The position numbers and the translations under genes were made by a program. Of a stretch of 64,000 bases of DNA, positions 51,970-60,357 are shown in pieces. The notes beneath the pieces were generated by a model that was given only the letters and a program-made list of their open reading frames with translations, was not told where the DNA came from and did not search any database. Source of the stretch: Pannonibacter anstelovis (GTDB taxonomy: Bacteria; Pseudomonadota; Alphaproteobacteria; Rhizobiales; Stappiaceae). The stretch is taken from positions 62,001-126,000 of the forward strand of contig NZ_JBAKBF010000001.1 in NCBI RefSeq assembly GCF_036881715.1. Direction: 5' to 3'. Numbering within the stretch: the first letter of the stretch is position 1; each line of letters begins with the position of its first letter.

Positions 51970-52704
51970 ATGACCAGTCTTTCACCACATGACGTGCACG
52001 GCACACTGGCGCTGCCGGAGGATGACGCGTCCGCCTCCGTCCCGGCGCGCGTGGCCCGGGCGATACAGGCGATGATTGCCGATGAAGGGCTGGAAGAGGG
52101 CGATGCCCTGCCATCCCAGCGCGATTTGGCCGGCATTCTGGGTGCGTCCCGGCCTTCTGTGCGCGAGGCGATTTCCATGCTGGAGGCACTGGGGCTGGTG
52201 CGGGTGGAGCAGCGGCGCGGGCTGTTTGTCGCTGCCGCCTCCGGCCTTCAGCCGGCGGATCTGTGGTCGCACGGCACGGGCTACTCGCTTGAGGAAACCT
52301 ATCAATTCCGCATGGCGATGGAGCCGCAGGTGCTGCGTCTTGCCATGCCTGCCATCACCGGAGATGTGAAATGGCGGCTGTGGCGCTCTGTCGAAGCGCT
52401 GATGGCGGCCGCCCGCACGGGCCGCAGTGTCGAGGCGGCAGAGCAGGACACCCTGTTCCACGATCTCATCGTCGAGGCTTGCGGCAACCGCATCTTTCAG
52501 TCCATGCACCGGCAGATGGCGCGGGAGTTCCAAAGCAGCCAATGGGTGCCGATGGTGCGGATGGAGAGCATGGTTGAGACTGCAGCCGAGCATCTTGCCA
52601 TCATGGAGGCAGTGGACCGGCTGGACCGGGATGCCGCCTGCCGCGCCATGGCTGCCCACATTCAGGGCGCCGCCCGGCGCGCTGGCATCGAACTGACCTC
52701 GTGA
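51970..52704 (+). CDS. FadR/GntR-family regulator (FCD type)
   Basis: A 244-residue regulator. The winged helix is ALPSQRDLAGILGASRPSVR followed by EAISMLEALGLVRVEQRRGL (residues about 45-85). The FCD domain has the metal-binding pattern DTLFHDLIVEACGN and EHLAIMEAVDRLDRDAACRA with the three histidines expected. The start at 51970 is preceded only by a weak site. It faces the ABC receptor gene across the palindrome at 51905 and runs ahead of the amidase and racemase-like genes, so it likely senses the imported compound or a product. Confidence 0.94.
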   Translation: MTSLSPHDVHGTLALPEDDASASVPARVARAIQAMIADEGLEEGDALPSQRDLAGILGASRPSVREAISMLEALGLVRVEQRRGLFVAAASGLQPADLWSHGTGYSLEETYQFRMAMEPQVLRLAMPAITGDVKWRLWRSVEALMAAARTGRSVEAAEQDTLFHDLIVEACGNRIFQSMHRQMAREFQSSQWVPMVRMESMVETAAEHLAIMEAVDRLDRDAACRAMAAHIQGAARRAGIELTS

Positions 52705-52717
52705 GGAAGATAATTTC

Positions 52718-53890
52718 ATGATCAATGATACAGCCGAAGCTTTCGTCGAGGTTCTGGAGACGCCGCTGGTGGCGGGCGCAGGCGCGCTCAGCGGGCTGAC
52801 CTTTGCCGCCAAGGACAATTACGCCTTTGCGGGCCGTGTGGCAGGTAATGGCAGTCCGGCCTGGAAGGCCAGCCACGCGCCGGACACGATGACGGCGCCG
52901 TCACTGCAAGCGGTGCTGGATGCGGGGGGAGTACTGGCAGGCTTCACGAAGATGGATGAGCTTGCCTACAGCATGATCGGCAGCAATGCTCACACGGGCA
53001 CGCCGCTGAACAGCGCTGCGCCGCTGCGGGTGCCGGGCGGATCGTCGTCCGGCTCTGCCTCTGCGGTGGCGGCAGGTCTGGTGGATTTTGCCCTTGGCAG
53101 CGATACGGGCGGCTCGGTGCGCATTCCTGCGTCCTTCTGCGGGCTCTACGGCTTGCGCCCGGGCCATGGCCGCGTTGATGGCACGGGGTTGAAGCCGCTT
53201 GCCCCCAGCTTCGATGTGCCGGGCTGGTTTGCCCGGGAGCTCGATCTGATGCTGCGGATCAGCGCCGTCTTTGGCATCAAGGCAGACAATGCACCGGCCC
53301 CCGCGCGGCTGTGGATGCCGGAAACCATATGGGCCACGCTGGACCCTGCAATGCGGAGCGCTCTTGCGCCAGGTGTCGCCCGTGCTGAAAGCCTGCTGGG
53401 GCCTGCGCTCACCCATGCCATCCCGCTTTACGGCGGGATCGACTGGTTCGAGACATTCCGGCTGCATCAGGCTTATGAGGCTTGGCGCGCGCTGGGGGAC
53501 TGGATCGAGGCTGAGCAGCCGGACTTTGGCCCCGGTGTCGGTGAGCGGCTTGCCGCGGCCAAAGCCGTTCCGGAAGAAACGTTTGCCAAGGTTGCACAAG
53601 ACCGGTCTGTCATCCGCGCTGCCATGGATGAAGCGCTTTCCGGCGGTGTGATCCTGCTTCTTCCGACTGCTCCCGGCCCGGCGCCCCTGCGCGATGCCAG
53701 CCAGGCGGATCTAGAGCTTTACCGCCGGGCCACCATGCCCATCACCTGCATTGCCGGTCTCAGCGGCCTGCCGGAGCTGACGGTTCCCGGTGCCAGCGTG
53801 GACGGCGCGCCGGTTGGCCTGTCGCTGGTGGCGGCAAGGGGCGGGGAGGAGATGATCCTGGATTTCGCCCGCCGCATCGCTGCCGCGTGA
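52718..53890 (+). CDS. Amidase (amidase-signature family)
   Basis: A 390-residue amidase-signature hydrolase. The Ser-cisSer-Lys triad is visible: Lys in LTFAAKDNYAF, the Ser pair in PGGSSSGSASAVAAGL and DTGGSVRIPASFCGLYGLRP with the nucleophilic Ser. The enzyme is shorter than the usual 450-500 residue family members but the core is complete. It hydrolyses an amide bond; the substrate is unknown. It lies 14 bases after the regulator and ten before the racemase-like gene, so all three are one operon and pair functionally with the divergent ABC importer. Confidence 0.92.
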   Translation: MINDTAEAFVEVLETPLVAGAGALSGLTFAAKDNYAFAGRVAGNGSPAWKASHAPDTMTAPSLQAVLDAGGVLAGFTKMDELAYSMIGSNAHTGTPLNSAAPLRVPGGSSSGSASAVAAGLVDFALGSDTGGSVRIPASFCGLYGLRPGHGRVDGTGLKPLAPSFDVPGWFARELDLMLRISAVFGIKADNAPAPARLWMPETIWATLDPAMRSALAPGVARAESLLGPALTHAIPLYGGIDWFETFRLHQAYEAWRALGDWIEAEQPDFGPGVGERLAAAKAVPEETFAKVAQDRSVIRAAMDEALSGGVILLLPTAPGPAPLRDASQADLELYRRATMPITCIAGLSGLPELTVPGASVDGAPVGLSLVAARGGEEMILDFARRIAAA

Positions 53891-53900
53891 GGAGGCAGAA

Positions 53901-54560
53901 ATGAAGCCGCGTGTGGCGCTGATCAACCCGAATACCACTGTGGCGACGACGCTTGCCATGGTACGGCTTGCGGCGGAGGCGGTGCCGGAGATCGAATTTC
54001 TGCCCGTGACCGTTGCCAAAGGGCCGCCGGTGATCACGGAGCCAAAGGCTCTGGCGGAAGCGGCAGGGCATGTGGCGGCGCTGGCGGATCATCTGCCGGA
54101 GGGGATTTCCGGCGTCATCACGGCTGCCTTCGGCGATCCGGGGCTGGAGGAGCTGCGCGCCGTTCTACAGGTGCCCGTCACCGGCATTGCCGAAGCGGGC
54201 ATGCAGGCAGCGGCTGAGGGCGGCCGGCGGTTTTGCGTGGTGACCACGACGCCGGATCTGGCCGTCCCGATCAAGGCACGGGCAGTGGCCTATGGTCTTG
54301 GTGACAGTCTCGTTTCCGTGCGGTTGACGGCGGGCGATGTGCATCAGGTGATGGCAAACCCGGAACGGCTGGAAGCGGCTCTGGCAGAGGCCATTCATCT
54401 GGCCATTTCGGAAGATGAGGCCGAGGCGATTGTCATTGGCGGCGGGCCGCTGGCCGTTGCGGCGCGTGCTCTGGCGGGGCAGTTTCCCGTTCCCATCATC
54501 GAGCCGGTGCCTGAAGCGGCGCGCCGGATCGCAAGGCTGATCCGGCGCGCAAGTTTTTGA
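53901..54560 (+). CDS. Asp/Glu/hydantoin racemase-like protein lacking both catalytic cysteines
   Basis: A 219-residue protein of the hydantoin/Asp-Glu racemase family. It has the family start MKPRVALINPNTTVATTLAM and core GISGVITAAFGDPGLEELRA. It also has VPVTGIAEAGMQAAAEGGRR and FCVVTTTPDLAVPIKARAVA. In family racemases the first acid/base cysteine sits in the position of the second Ala of ITAAFGDPG, and the second in the position of GG in AIVIGGGPLAVAA. Both are replaced here, and the only cysteine is in the FCVVTTT strand. So a standard two-cysteine racemase reaction is unlikely. It overlaps nothing and ends one base from the convergent dehydrogenase. Its link to the amidase points to work on an amide or hydantoin-like compound. 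Confidence 0.85.
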   Translation: MKPRVALINPNTTVATTLAMVRLAAEAVPEIEFLPVTVAKGPPVITEPKALAEAAGHVAALADHLPEGISGVITAAFGDPGLEELRAVLQVPVTGIAEAGMQAAAEGGRRFCVVTTTPDLAVPIKARAVAYGLGDSLVSVRLTAGDVHQVMANPERLEAALAEAIHLAISEDEAEAIVIGGGPLAVAARALAGQFPVPIIEPVPEAARRIARLIRRASF

Positions 54561-54561
54561 A

Positions 54562-55554
54562 TCAGACCGTGATGATGGCCTTGATCAGCGTGCCACGGTC
54601 TTCTGCCCAGAGCGGCAGGCTGGTTACGGCGTCCTCGAAGCTGGTCTCGTGGGTTGCCAGCGCATCTACCGGAACCTCGCCGCTGCGGATCTTGGCAATG
54701 ACGTGCTCGAAGTCTTCCTTCAGCGCATTGCGGCTGGCGAAGAGTGTCGTCTCGCGCTTGTGGAACTCAGGATCGGCAAAGACCAGATCACCCTTGACCA
54801 CGGACAGCAGCACATAGGCGCCGCCATGGGCGACATGAGCAAGCCCTGCATTCATCGCCTTGATGTTGCCGGTGGCATCGAACACCACGTCATAGGCACC
54901 CGGCGTTTCCTGTCCCACCAGTTCGTAGCGGGCAGAGGGCAGGGCCTTGCGGGCAAGATCCAGCCGCGACTGTGAGGTGTCGCGCAGGGTCACGTCTGCG
55001 CCTTCAATGGCTGCAAAGATCGCAGCGCCAAGACCGATGGGGCCTGCGCCAACGATCAGCGCGCTCATGCCGCGCCTCACACCGCCCCGGCGCACGCCAT
55101 GGGCACCGATAGCCAGAAACTCGACCATAGCCGCAGCCTTGGGCGACAGCCCTTCGGCCGGATAGAGATTGCCCTCCGGCACCACGATTTCCTCGCACAT
55201 GCCGCCATCCGTGTGGACGCCAAGCACGGCTATGGCCTCGCAGCAGTTGGGCTTGCCGATGGTGCAGGCGTGGCACTTGCCGCAGGTGATGTAGGGATTC
55301 ACCACGACGAGATCGCCCTTGGCAATCCGTCCATCGGAAGAGGCTTCCTCTGCCGTGCCCGAAAGTTCGTGGCCCATGACGCGCGGATAGGCGAGGAAAG
55401 GCTGATGACCGCCGTAGATGTGGTAATCCGTGCCGCAGATGCCGATATGACCGATCTTCACCCGCACATGGCCGGGCTTGGACTCGGGGCGCGGACGCTG
55501 GGCTTGTTCGAACTTGCCAGGCTCGGCACACACAAGGGTCTTCATCAGGGACAT
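54562..55554 (-). CDS. Zinc-binding medium-chain dehydrogenase
   Basis: A 330-residue sorbitol/threonine dehydrogenase-type enzyme. The catalytic zinc ligands are in GICGTDYHIYGG (Cys40) and VMGHELSGTAEE (His/Glu pair), and the structural zinc cysteines in ITCGKCHACTIGKPNCC. The NAD-binding motif is ALIVGAGPIGLGAAIFAAIE. The pattern is like RspB/L-galactonate or L-gulonate dehydrogenases, which oxidise sugar acids or polyols, but substrate assignment is not possible here. It faces the GntR-type regulator with two helix-turn-helix segments and is likely under its control. Confidence 0.9.
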   Translation of the reverse strand: MSLMKTLVCAEPGKFEQAQRPRPESKPGHVRVKIGHIGICGTDYHIYGGHQPFLAYPRVMGHELSGTAEEASSDGRIAKGDLVVVNPYITCGKCHACTIGKPNCCEAIAVLGVHTDGGMCEEIVVPEGNLYPAEGLSPKAAAMVEFLAIGAHGVRRGGVRRGMSALIVGAGPIGLGAAIFAAIEGADVTLRDTSQSRLDLARKALPSARYELVGQETPGAYDVVFDATGNIKAMNAGLAHVAHGGAYVLLSVVKGDLVFADPEFHKRETTLFASRNALKEDFEHVIAKIRSGEVPVDALATHETSFEDAVTSLPLWAEDRGTLIKAIITV

Positions 55555-55674
55555 GGGACAGTTTCCGGGTTTCTTGAAATGCGCGTTTGTATCGCTTACG
55601 GTTTTTTATTGAAAAAGATCCGTTTCCGTCAAACTGAATCCGGTTGATCCCGGTTGAAAACCAGAGGCCTGTTC

Positions 55675-56589
55675 GTGGCGCGTAACCGCAACCTCTTCAA
55701 ACTGCACGTGAATCTCATGCTGGACCGGTTGCAGCTGATGGAGCCCGGTGAAAGCCTGGGCTCGGAAGCCGAGCTGGCGGAGGCTCTTTCCGTGAGCCGG
55801 ACCACCGTTCGCGCTGTGCTGGCGCATCTGGCTGAAGCCGGGATTCTCGACTGGGACGGGCGCGAAAAGGTCCTGTGCCGCCTGCCGGAGGCGGCTGACT
55901 GGTTCGAGGAATCGGAGACGCTGTCCCATCAGGCTCTTGTGGAGAGCCAGTTTCTGGATTGGGTGCTCAGAGGCGATCCGCGCCCCAACACGGTGCTGAG
56001 CGAGGCAGGGCTTGCCCGCCGGTTCGGGGTCAATGTGGCCTCCGTCCGCGAATTCCTGATCCGCTTCGAGCCATTTGGCCTGATCGAGAAGCAGCCGAAC
56101 CGGCACTGGGTGCTGAAGGGCTTCACCCGTGGCTTTGCCGAAGAAATGTTCACCGTACGCGAGATGTTCGAGCGCAAGGCGCTGTCCGGCATGATGCGCG
56201 TCTGCGGGCCTGAAGGTGAAAGGGCTGGTGAGTTGCAGGAACTTTTGCTGGCCCATCAGTCTCTGGCTGCCGGGCCGGATGAGGGGCTGGATGCCTTTCC
56301 ACAGCTTGATGCGCAGTTCCATCAACTGCTTTGCGCTTGCTCTGGCAACCGCTTCATCATCGACTTCAGCCGCACCATCTCCATCATCGTGCACTTCCAT
56401 TACCGCTGGAACAAGCGTGACGAACAGCATCGCAACCGGGCTGCAATTTCTGAGCACATGGCCATTATCGAGGCCGTTCAGGCAGGTGATGGAGTGCGTG
56501 CACAGGCTGCGCTGGATGCCCATCTGGCCACCGCCCGGCGAACGCTGATGGCGTCGGTCATCTGGCCGGAAGACAGCGGCGCAACGTGA
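55675..56589 (+). CDS. GntR-family regulator with two winged-helix segments and an FCD domain
   Basis: A 304-residue regulator. Residues about 15-75 form one winged helix-like unit, SLGSEAELAEALSVSRTTVR then AVLAHLAEAGILDWDGREKV. Residues about 100-150 form a second, TVLSEAGLARRFGVNVASVR then EFLIRFEPFGLIEKQPNRHW. Only after both does the FCD region come, with TVREMFERKALSGMMRVCGP and a metal-type histidine pair in DAQFHQLLCACSGNRFI. Usual FCD regulators have one such helix-turn-helix. I prefer GTG at 55675, after AGAGG, over an in-frame TTG at 55654. Located beside the dehydrogenase and the second FadR gene, it likely controls this sugar-acid-type group. Confidence 0.85.
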   Translation: MARNRNLFKLHVNLMLDRLQLMEPGESLGSEAELAEALSVSRTTVRAVLAHLAEAGILDWDGREKVLCRLPEAADWFEESETLSHQALVESQFLDWVLRGDPRPNTVLSEAGLARRFGVNVASVREFLIRFEPFGLIEKQPNRHWVLKGFTRGFAEEMFTVREMFERKALSGMMRVCGPEGERAGELQELLLAHQSLAAGPDEGLDAFPQLDAQFHQLLCACSGNRFIIDFSRTISIIVHFHYRWNKRDEQHRNRAAISEHMAIIEAVQAGDGVRAQAALDAHLATARRTLMASVIWPEDSGAT

Positions 56590-56669
56590 CGGCCTCACCG
56601 AGAATTGGCAACCTGCTTGTCTGACAAGGCTTGACAAGCGGATCGCTCCGGTGAATCCATAGCACCGAG

Positions 56670-56692
56670 TTTGGTCCAACCATAGGACCAAA
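56670..56692. promoter_or_regulatory. FadR-type operator upstream of the second FadR gene
   Basis: TTTGGTCC and GGACCAAA form a perfect eight-base inverted repeat with a seven-base spacer. The first arm overlaps TGGTCCAACCA, which itself has the GntR/FadR half-sites TGGT and ACCA. The element ends 19 bases before the regulator start. Confidence 0.65.
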
Positions 56693-56711
56693 AGCCAGTG
56701 GAGGGGAGGCC

Positions 56712-57401
56712 ATGGCAGGACTTTCAGCAGTCGAGGACATTCGCGAGGTTTTGCGCCGGGAGATCGTGGAGCGCATGCAGGTCGGCGATCTGCTGCCAAA
56801 CGAGCGGGATCTGGCCGAACGTTTTGGCGTCGCGCGCAACACGGTGCGCGAGACCATGATCCATCTGGAAGCCTTCGGCCTTATCGAGAAGACGCGGCGC
56901 GGCGCAAAGGTGCGCAAGCCGGATTTCGATCCGATCTTTTCCGTCTTTGCCCAGCATTTCGACAATTCCGCCAAGACGCTGGAAGACGTGCTCAATTTCC
57001 GCCGCATCTTGGAAACCGGCGCAGCGCCTCTGGCCGCGATTGGCGTGACGGACAGCCATCTCGAACAGATGGCCGAGGCGAACGAGCGCATGCGCCGGGC
57101 CATGACTGTTTCGGAAGCCGCTGGGCACGACTACGACTTTCACATGGCCATGGTGGAGGCGACGGGCAACACGGTGCTGATCCGCATGTACCGGGTGCTG
57201 TCGGTGCCGCTGCGCTTCTACATGGAGGTGGGCAAGTCCCGCTCGGCGCAGACGGTCGAGTCCCATGCCCAGCATCAGGCCATCATCGGCAAGCTGCGCG
57301 AGCGGGACGCCGCCGGGCTCACGGCCAGTCTCAACACCCATTTCGACTATTCGGGCGCCGTCTTCGCGGCCCTCGCAAAACAGGCGGGCGATCCCGTCTG
57401 A
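56712..57401 (+). CDS. FadR/GntR-family regulator (FCD type)
   Basis: A 229-residue regulator. The winged helix LLPNERDLAERFGVARNTVR is followed by ETMIHLEAFGLIEKTRRGAK, and the FCD domain has EAAGHDYDFHMAMVEATGNT with histidines for a metal site. It is closely followed by the dctP gene (26 bases), so it leads this TRAP operon. The likely ligand is the solute imported by it, by analogy with other FCD regulators next to TRAP genes. GGAGGGGAGG lies ahead of the start. Confidence 0.94.
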   Translation: MAGLSAVEDIREVLRREIVERMQVGDLLPNERDLAERFGVARNTVRETMIHLEAFGLIEKTRRGAKVRKPDFDPIFSVFAQHFDNSAKTLEDVLNFRRILETGAAPLAAIGVTDSHLEQMAEANERMRRAMTVSEAAGHDYDFHMAMVEATGNTVLIRMYRVLSVPLRFYMEVGKSRSAQTVESHAQHQAIIGKLRERDAAGLTASLNTHFDYSGAVFAALAKQAGDPV

Positions 57402-57426
57402 CATTGTCCCAAGTGGAGGATCTGCA

Positions 57427-58401
57427 ATGAAACTGAAATCGCTTGCGCTTGCCGCGCTCATGGGCGTCGCGGCCATTCTGCCTGTGGCGGCGCAGGAAGT
57501 GGTCGTCAAGGTGGCCTATGAGAACAATCCGGGCGAGCCTGTCGACAAGGTGATGCACCGTTGGGCTGACCTCGTGAAGGAAGCTTCCGGCGGCAAGGTG
57601 GCGCTGGAGCTGTTCCCGTCCTCGCAGCTGGGCGCGAAGAAGGACGTGATCGAGCAGGCCATGCTGGGCGTGAACGTCGTGACCATTGCCGATGCCGGCT
57701 TCCTCACTGACTTCGATCCGGATCTGGGTATCCTGTTCGGGCCGTATCTGGCTGACAATCCGCAGCAGCTGCTGAAGATCTACGAGAGCGACTGGTTCAA
57801 GCAGAAGGATCAGGAGCTGCGTGCCAAGGGCATTCACATCGTCATCCCGAACTACCTCTATGGCACGCGCCAGCTGCTGGCGACCAGGAAGGTTGAAAAG
57901 CCGGAAGACCTGAAGGGCCTGAAGATCCGCGTTCCGAACAACCCGATGCAGATCAAGGCCATCGAGCTGATGGGCGCCACCCCGACGCCGATGCCGCTCG
58001 GCGAAGTCTATCCGGCCCTGACGCAGGGCGTGATCGACGGCGTGGAAAACCCGCTGCCGGTCCTCTACGGCCAGAAGCTCCACGAGCCGGCCAAGGAACT
58101 GTCGATGATCGGCTATCTGACCAACACGTCGCTGTTCCTGGGCGGCGAAGCCTTCTTCTCCACCCTTGATCCGCAGGTCCTCGAAATGCTGCACAAGACC
58201 GGCTACGAGGCCGGCCTCTACAGCCAGGAGATTGCAGCGCAGGAAGAAGAGCGCATCCTGAACGAGATGAAGGCGGCAGGCGTCACTGTCACCGAGCCGG
58301 ATGTGGCCGCCTTCCGCGAAAAGACCAAGCCCTTCTACACCCAGTTCCCGGAATGGACCCCGGGTCTCTACGACCTGATCCAGGCAGAACTCGCCAAGTG
58401 A
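57427..58401 (+). CDS. dctP: TRAP transporter solute-binding protein (DctP), second system
   Basis: A 324-residue periplasmic receptor. The signal peptide MKLKSLALAALMGVAAILPV ends before AAQEVVV. Blocks are EASGGKVALELFPSSQLGAK, EDLKGLKIRVPNNPMQIKAI, TPTPMPLGEVYPALTQGVID, GVENPLPVLYGQKL. The binding arginine is in LKIRVP. This receptor differs clearly from the one at 14165 and has the pattern of sugar-acid receptors, in line with the dehydrogenase and FadR regulators upstream. The gene follows the FadR gene by 25 bases and precedes dctQ and dctM. Confidence 0.93.
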   Translation: MKLKSLALAALMGVAAILPVAAQEVVVKVAYENNPGEPVDKVMHRWADLVKEASGGKVALELFPSSQLGAKKDVIEQAMLGVNVVTIADAGFLTDFDPDLGILFGPYLADNPQQLLKIYESDWFKQKDQELRAKGIHIVIPNYLYGTRQLLATRKVEKPEDLKGLKIRVPNNPMQIKAIELMGATPTPMPLGEVYPALTQGVIDGVENPLPVLYGQKLHEPAKELSMIGYLTNTSLFLGGEAFFSTLDPQVLEMLHKTGYEAGLYSQEIAAQEEERILNEMKAAGVTVTEPDVAAFREKTKPFYTQFPEWTPGLYDLIQAELAK

Positions 58402-58410
58402 TCCTCCCGG

Positions 58411-58435
58411 CCGGCCGCTTCCCGGAAGCGGCCGG
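58411..58435 (+). terminator. Hairpin between dctP and dctQ (second system)
   Basis: Two 12-base GC-rich arms (58411-58422 and 58424-58435) around a single central base lie nine bases after the dctP stop. No T-run follows, so it is more likely a transcript-stabilising hairpin or partial block than a full terminator. Confidence 0.65.
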
Positions 58436-58458
58436 TCCTCCCTGAAGCGGAGACTGCC

Positions 58459-58941
58459 ATGTCCCTCATTTTCCGTGCCGCCTCGGCCTTCGGGGCCGTC
58501 TGTGTGGCCCTTCTCGTGCTGATGACCGTTGCAGCCGTCATCGCACGTTATCTTCTGGGAACGCCTTTTGCCTGGACGGAAGAAGTCTCGGGCATGCTGA
58601 TGATCTGGATCGTGATGATCGGCGCCATCGCCTGCGAGGCAAACCGGCAGCACCTCACCATCGATCTTCTTGAGAATGCACTGAAGGGCCTGCCGCGCCG
58701 CGTGTTGATGTTTGCCGTCAATCTGGCCTCCTTCGGTCTTCTGGCCTTCATGTCCTGGCAGGGCTGGGCATTGGCCAAGGCGACCGCTTTCAAGAAGACG
58801 CAGATGCTCGGCATTTCGTGGTTCTGGCTGGATCTGGCCATTGTCATCGGTGCTGGCGGCACGGCGCTCGTCACGGCCTGGCGCCTTTACCGGCCGGATG
58901 CAGCCGCAACCCCTCCTGCGGATCCTGAGCACAAGGCCTGA
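58459..58941 (+). CDS. dctQ: TRAP transporter small permease (DctQ), second system
   Basis: A 160-residue, four-helix protein. VCVALLVLMTVAAVIARYLL starts it, LGTPFAWTEEVSGMLMIWIV gives the family loop, ACEANRQHLTIDLLENAL follows and FWLDLAIVIGAGGTALVTAW is the last helix. It lies 57 bases after dctP and 59 before dctM. The charged tail (DPEHKA) is cytoplasmic. The pairing with dctP and dctM supports the name. Confidence 0.9.
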   Translation: MSLIFRAASAFGAVCVALLVLMTVAAVIARYLLGTPFAWTEEVSGMLMIWIVMIGAIACEANRQHLTIDLLENALKGLPRRVLMFAVNLASFGLLAFMSWQGWALAKATAFKKTQMLGISWFWLDLAIVIGAGGTALVTAWRLYRPDAAATPPADPEHKA

Positions 58942-59000
58942 TCCATACTGCCTTCGCATCCTTTCCTGACGGCCACGCATTCGCGTTCAGAAAGACGTCC

Positions 59001-60272
59001 ATGACCTGGTTCATCATCATTGCTCTCATGTTCGCGCTCTTTGCCCTGAACATGCGCATCTATCTCGCCATGTTCGCGGCTGTGGTCGCCTATTTCGTGT
59101 TCTTCTCCTCGGTGCCCCTGCAGATCTCCGTCCAGCGGATCATTGCGCCGACGCAGAACCCCTCGCTGCTGGCCATCCCTTTCTTCGTGCTGCTCGGCAC
59201 GCTTCTGGGCACCACCGGTATCGCCGGACGGCTGATGAAGCTGGCGGATCTGATGGTCGGGCGGCTGACCGGCGGCCTTGGCCACACCAACGTCATGCTC
59301 TCCACGCTGATGGGCGGCATCTCGGCCTCGAACCTTGCTGACGCGGCCATGATGTGCCGCATACTGGTGCCGGAAATGCGCCGCCAGGGTTACAGCGCCG
59401 GTGCAGCTGCCGCCATCACCGCCTGCGGCTCGCTGATCACCCCGATCATCCCGCCCGGCATCGCACTGATCATCTATGCGCTGGTGGCTGACGTCTCCAT
59501 CGGATCCATGTTCACCGCTGGCATTATTCCGGGCCTCCTCTGTGCGGCGCTGCTGATCATGGCCGTCTGGATCAACGCCCGCCGCAAGGGTCTGAAGCCC
59601 TCACGCGAAAGCTGGCCGACAGCGGCCGAGACGAAGACAACGCTCATCGGTGCCTGGCCTGCCATCTTCCTCGTGCTGGTCATCGTCGGCGGCATCCGCC
59701 TGTCGATCTTCACGCCGACGGAAGCCGGTGCCGTTGCGACCGTTTTCACCCTGGCCATCGGCTTCCTGATCTACCGGGAAATGAAGCTTTCGGATGTGGG
59801 GCGCGCCTTTGCCGAAACCGGCCGCCAGACGGCCTCGATCCTCCTGGTCATCATGACCTCGTCGGCCCTTGCCTGGATCTTTTCGGTGGAGCGTGCCGGT
59901 GTTGCCATGGCGGAGATCATCACCAGCCTGACGACCGACCCGTGGGTCTTCCTCATCGCCATCAATGTGCTGCTGCTTGTGCTGGGCATGTTCATCGAGG
60001 GCACGGCACTGATGATCATCCTGGTGCCACTGCTCAAGCCCGTGGTCATGCAGCTCGGCATTGATCCGGTGCATTTCGGCATCGTCATGATCCTCAACCT
60101 CTCCATCGGCACGCTGACCCCACCGGTCGGAACAGTGCTGCTGATGGTCTGCAACCTGACAGGCACCAAACTGGTCGAGTTCATGCGCGACGGCTGGATT
60201 TTCCTGGCTACGCTTCTGGTGGCGCTGCTGCTTGTCACCTTCGTGCCGGCTTTCTCGCTGGCACTGATCTGA
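59001..60272 (+). CDS. dctM: TRAP transporter large permease (DctM), second system
   Basis: A 423-residue, 12-helix ion-coupled permease. Blocks are LLAIPFFVLLGTLLGTTGIA, GGISASNLADAAMMCRILVP, ITACGSLITPIIPPGIALII, FTPTEAGAVATVFTLAIGFL and LSIGTLTPPVGTVLLMVCNL. It closes the operon at 60272 with a strong terminator after it. It completes the second tripartite transporter with the dctP and dctQ genes. The family resembles the SiaM/YiaN type of permeases, consistent with sugar acids. Confidence 0.95.
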   Translation: MTWFIIIALMFALFALNMRIYLAMFAAVVAYFVFFSSVPLQISVQRIIAPTQNPSLLAIPFFVLLGTLLGTTGIAGRLMKLADLMVGRLTGGLGHTNVMLSTLMGGISASNLADAAMMCRILVPEMRRQGYSAGAAAAITACGSLITPIIPPGIALIIYALVADVSIGSMFTAGIIPGLLCAALLIMAVWINARRKGLKPSRESWPTAAETKTTLIGAWPAIFLVLVIVGGIRLSIFTPTEAGAVATVFTLAIGFLIYREMKLSDVGRAFAETGRQTASILLVIMTSSALAWIFSVERAGVAMAEIITSLTTDPWVFLIAINVLLLVLGMFIEGTALMIILVPLLKPVVMQLGIDPVHFGIVMILNLSIGTLTPPVGTVLLMVCNLTGTKLVEFMRDGWIFLATLLVALLLVTFVPAFSLALI

Positions 60273-60290
60273 CGGGGCTAAGCGAACTGA

Positions 60291-60329
60291 AAAGGGCCAC
60301 CTGCGGAGAATCTTCGCAGGTGGCCCTTT
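60291..60329 (+). terminator. Terminator of the second TRAP operon
   Basis: A perfect 15-base stem (60291-60305 with 60315-60329) and nine-base loop, ending in CCCTTTCTGTTTC. The convergent TPR gene ends 29 bases further on, and the hairpin can serve both. Confidence 0.85.
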
Positions 60330-60357
60330 CTGTTTCGGGCAGGCAATGGTTCAGGCC

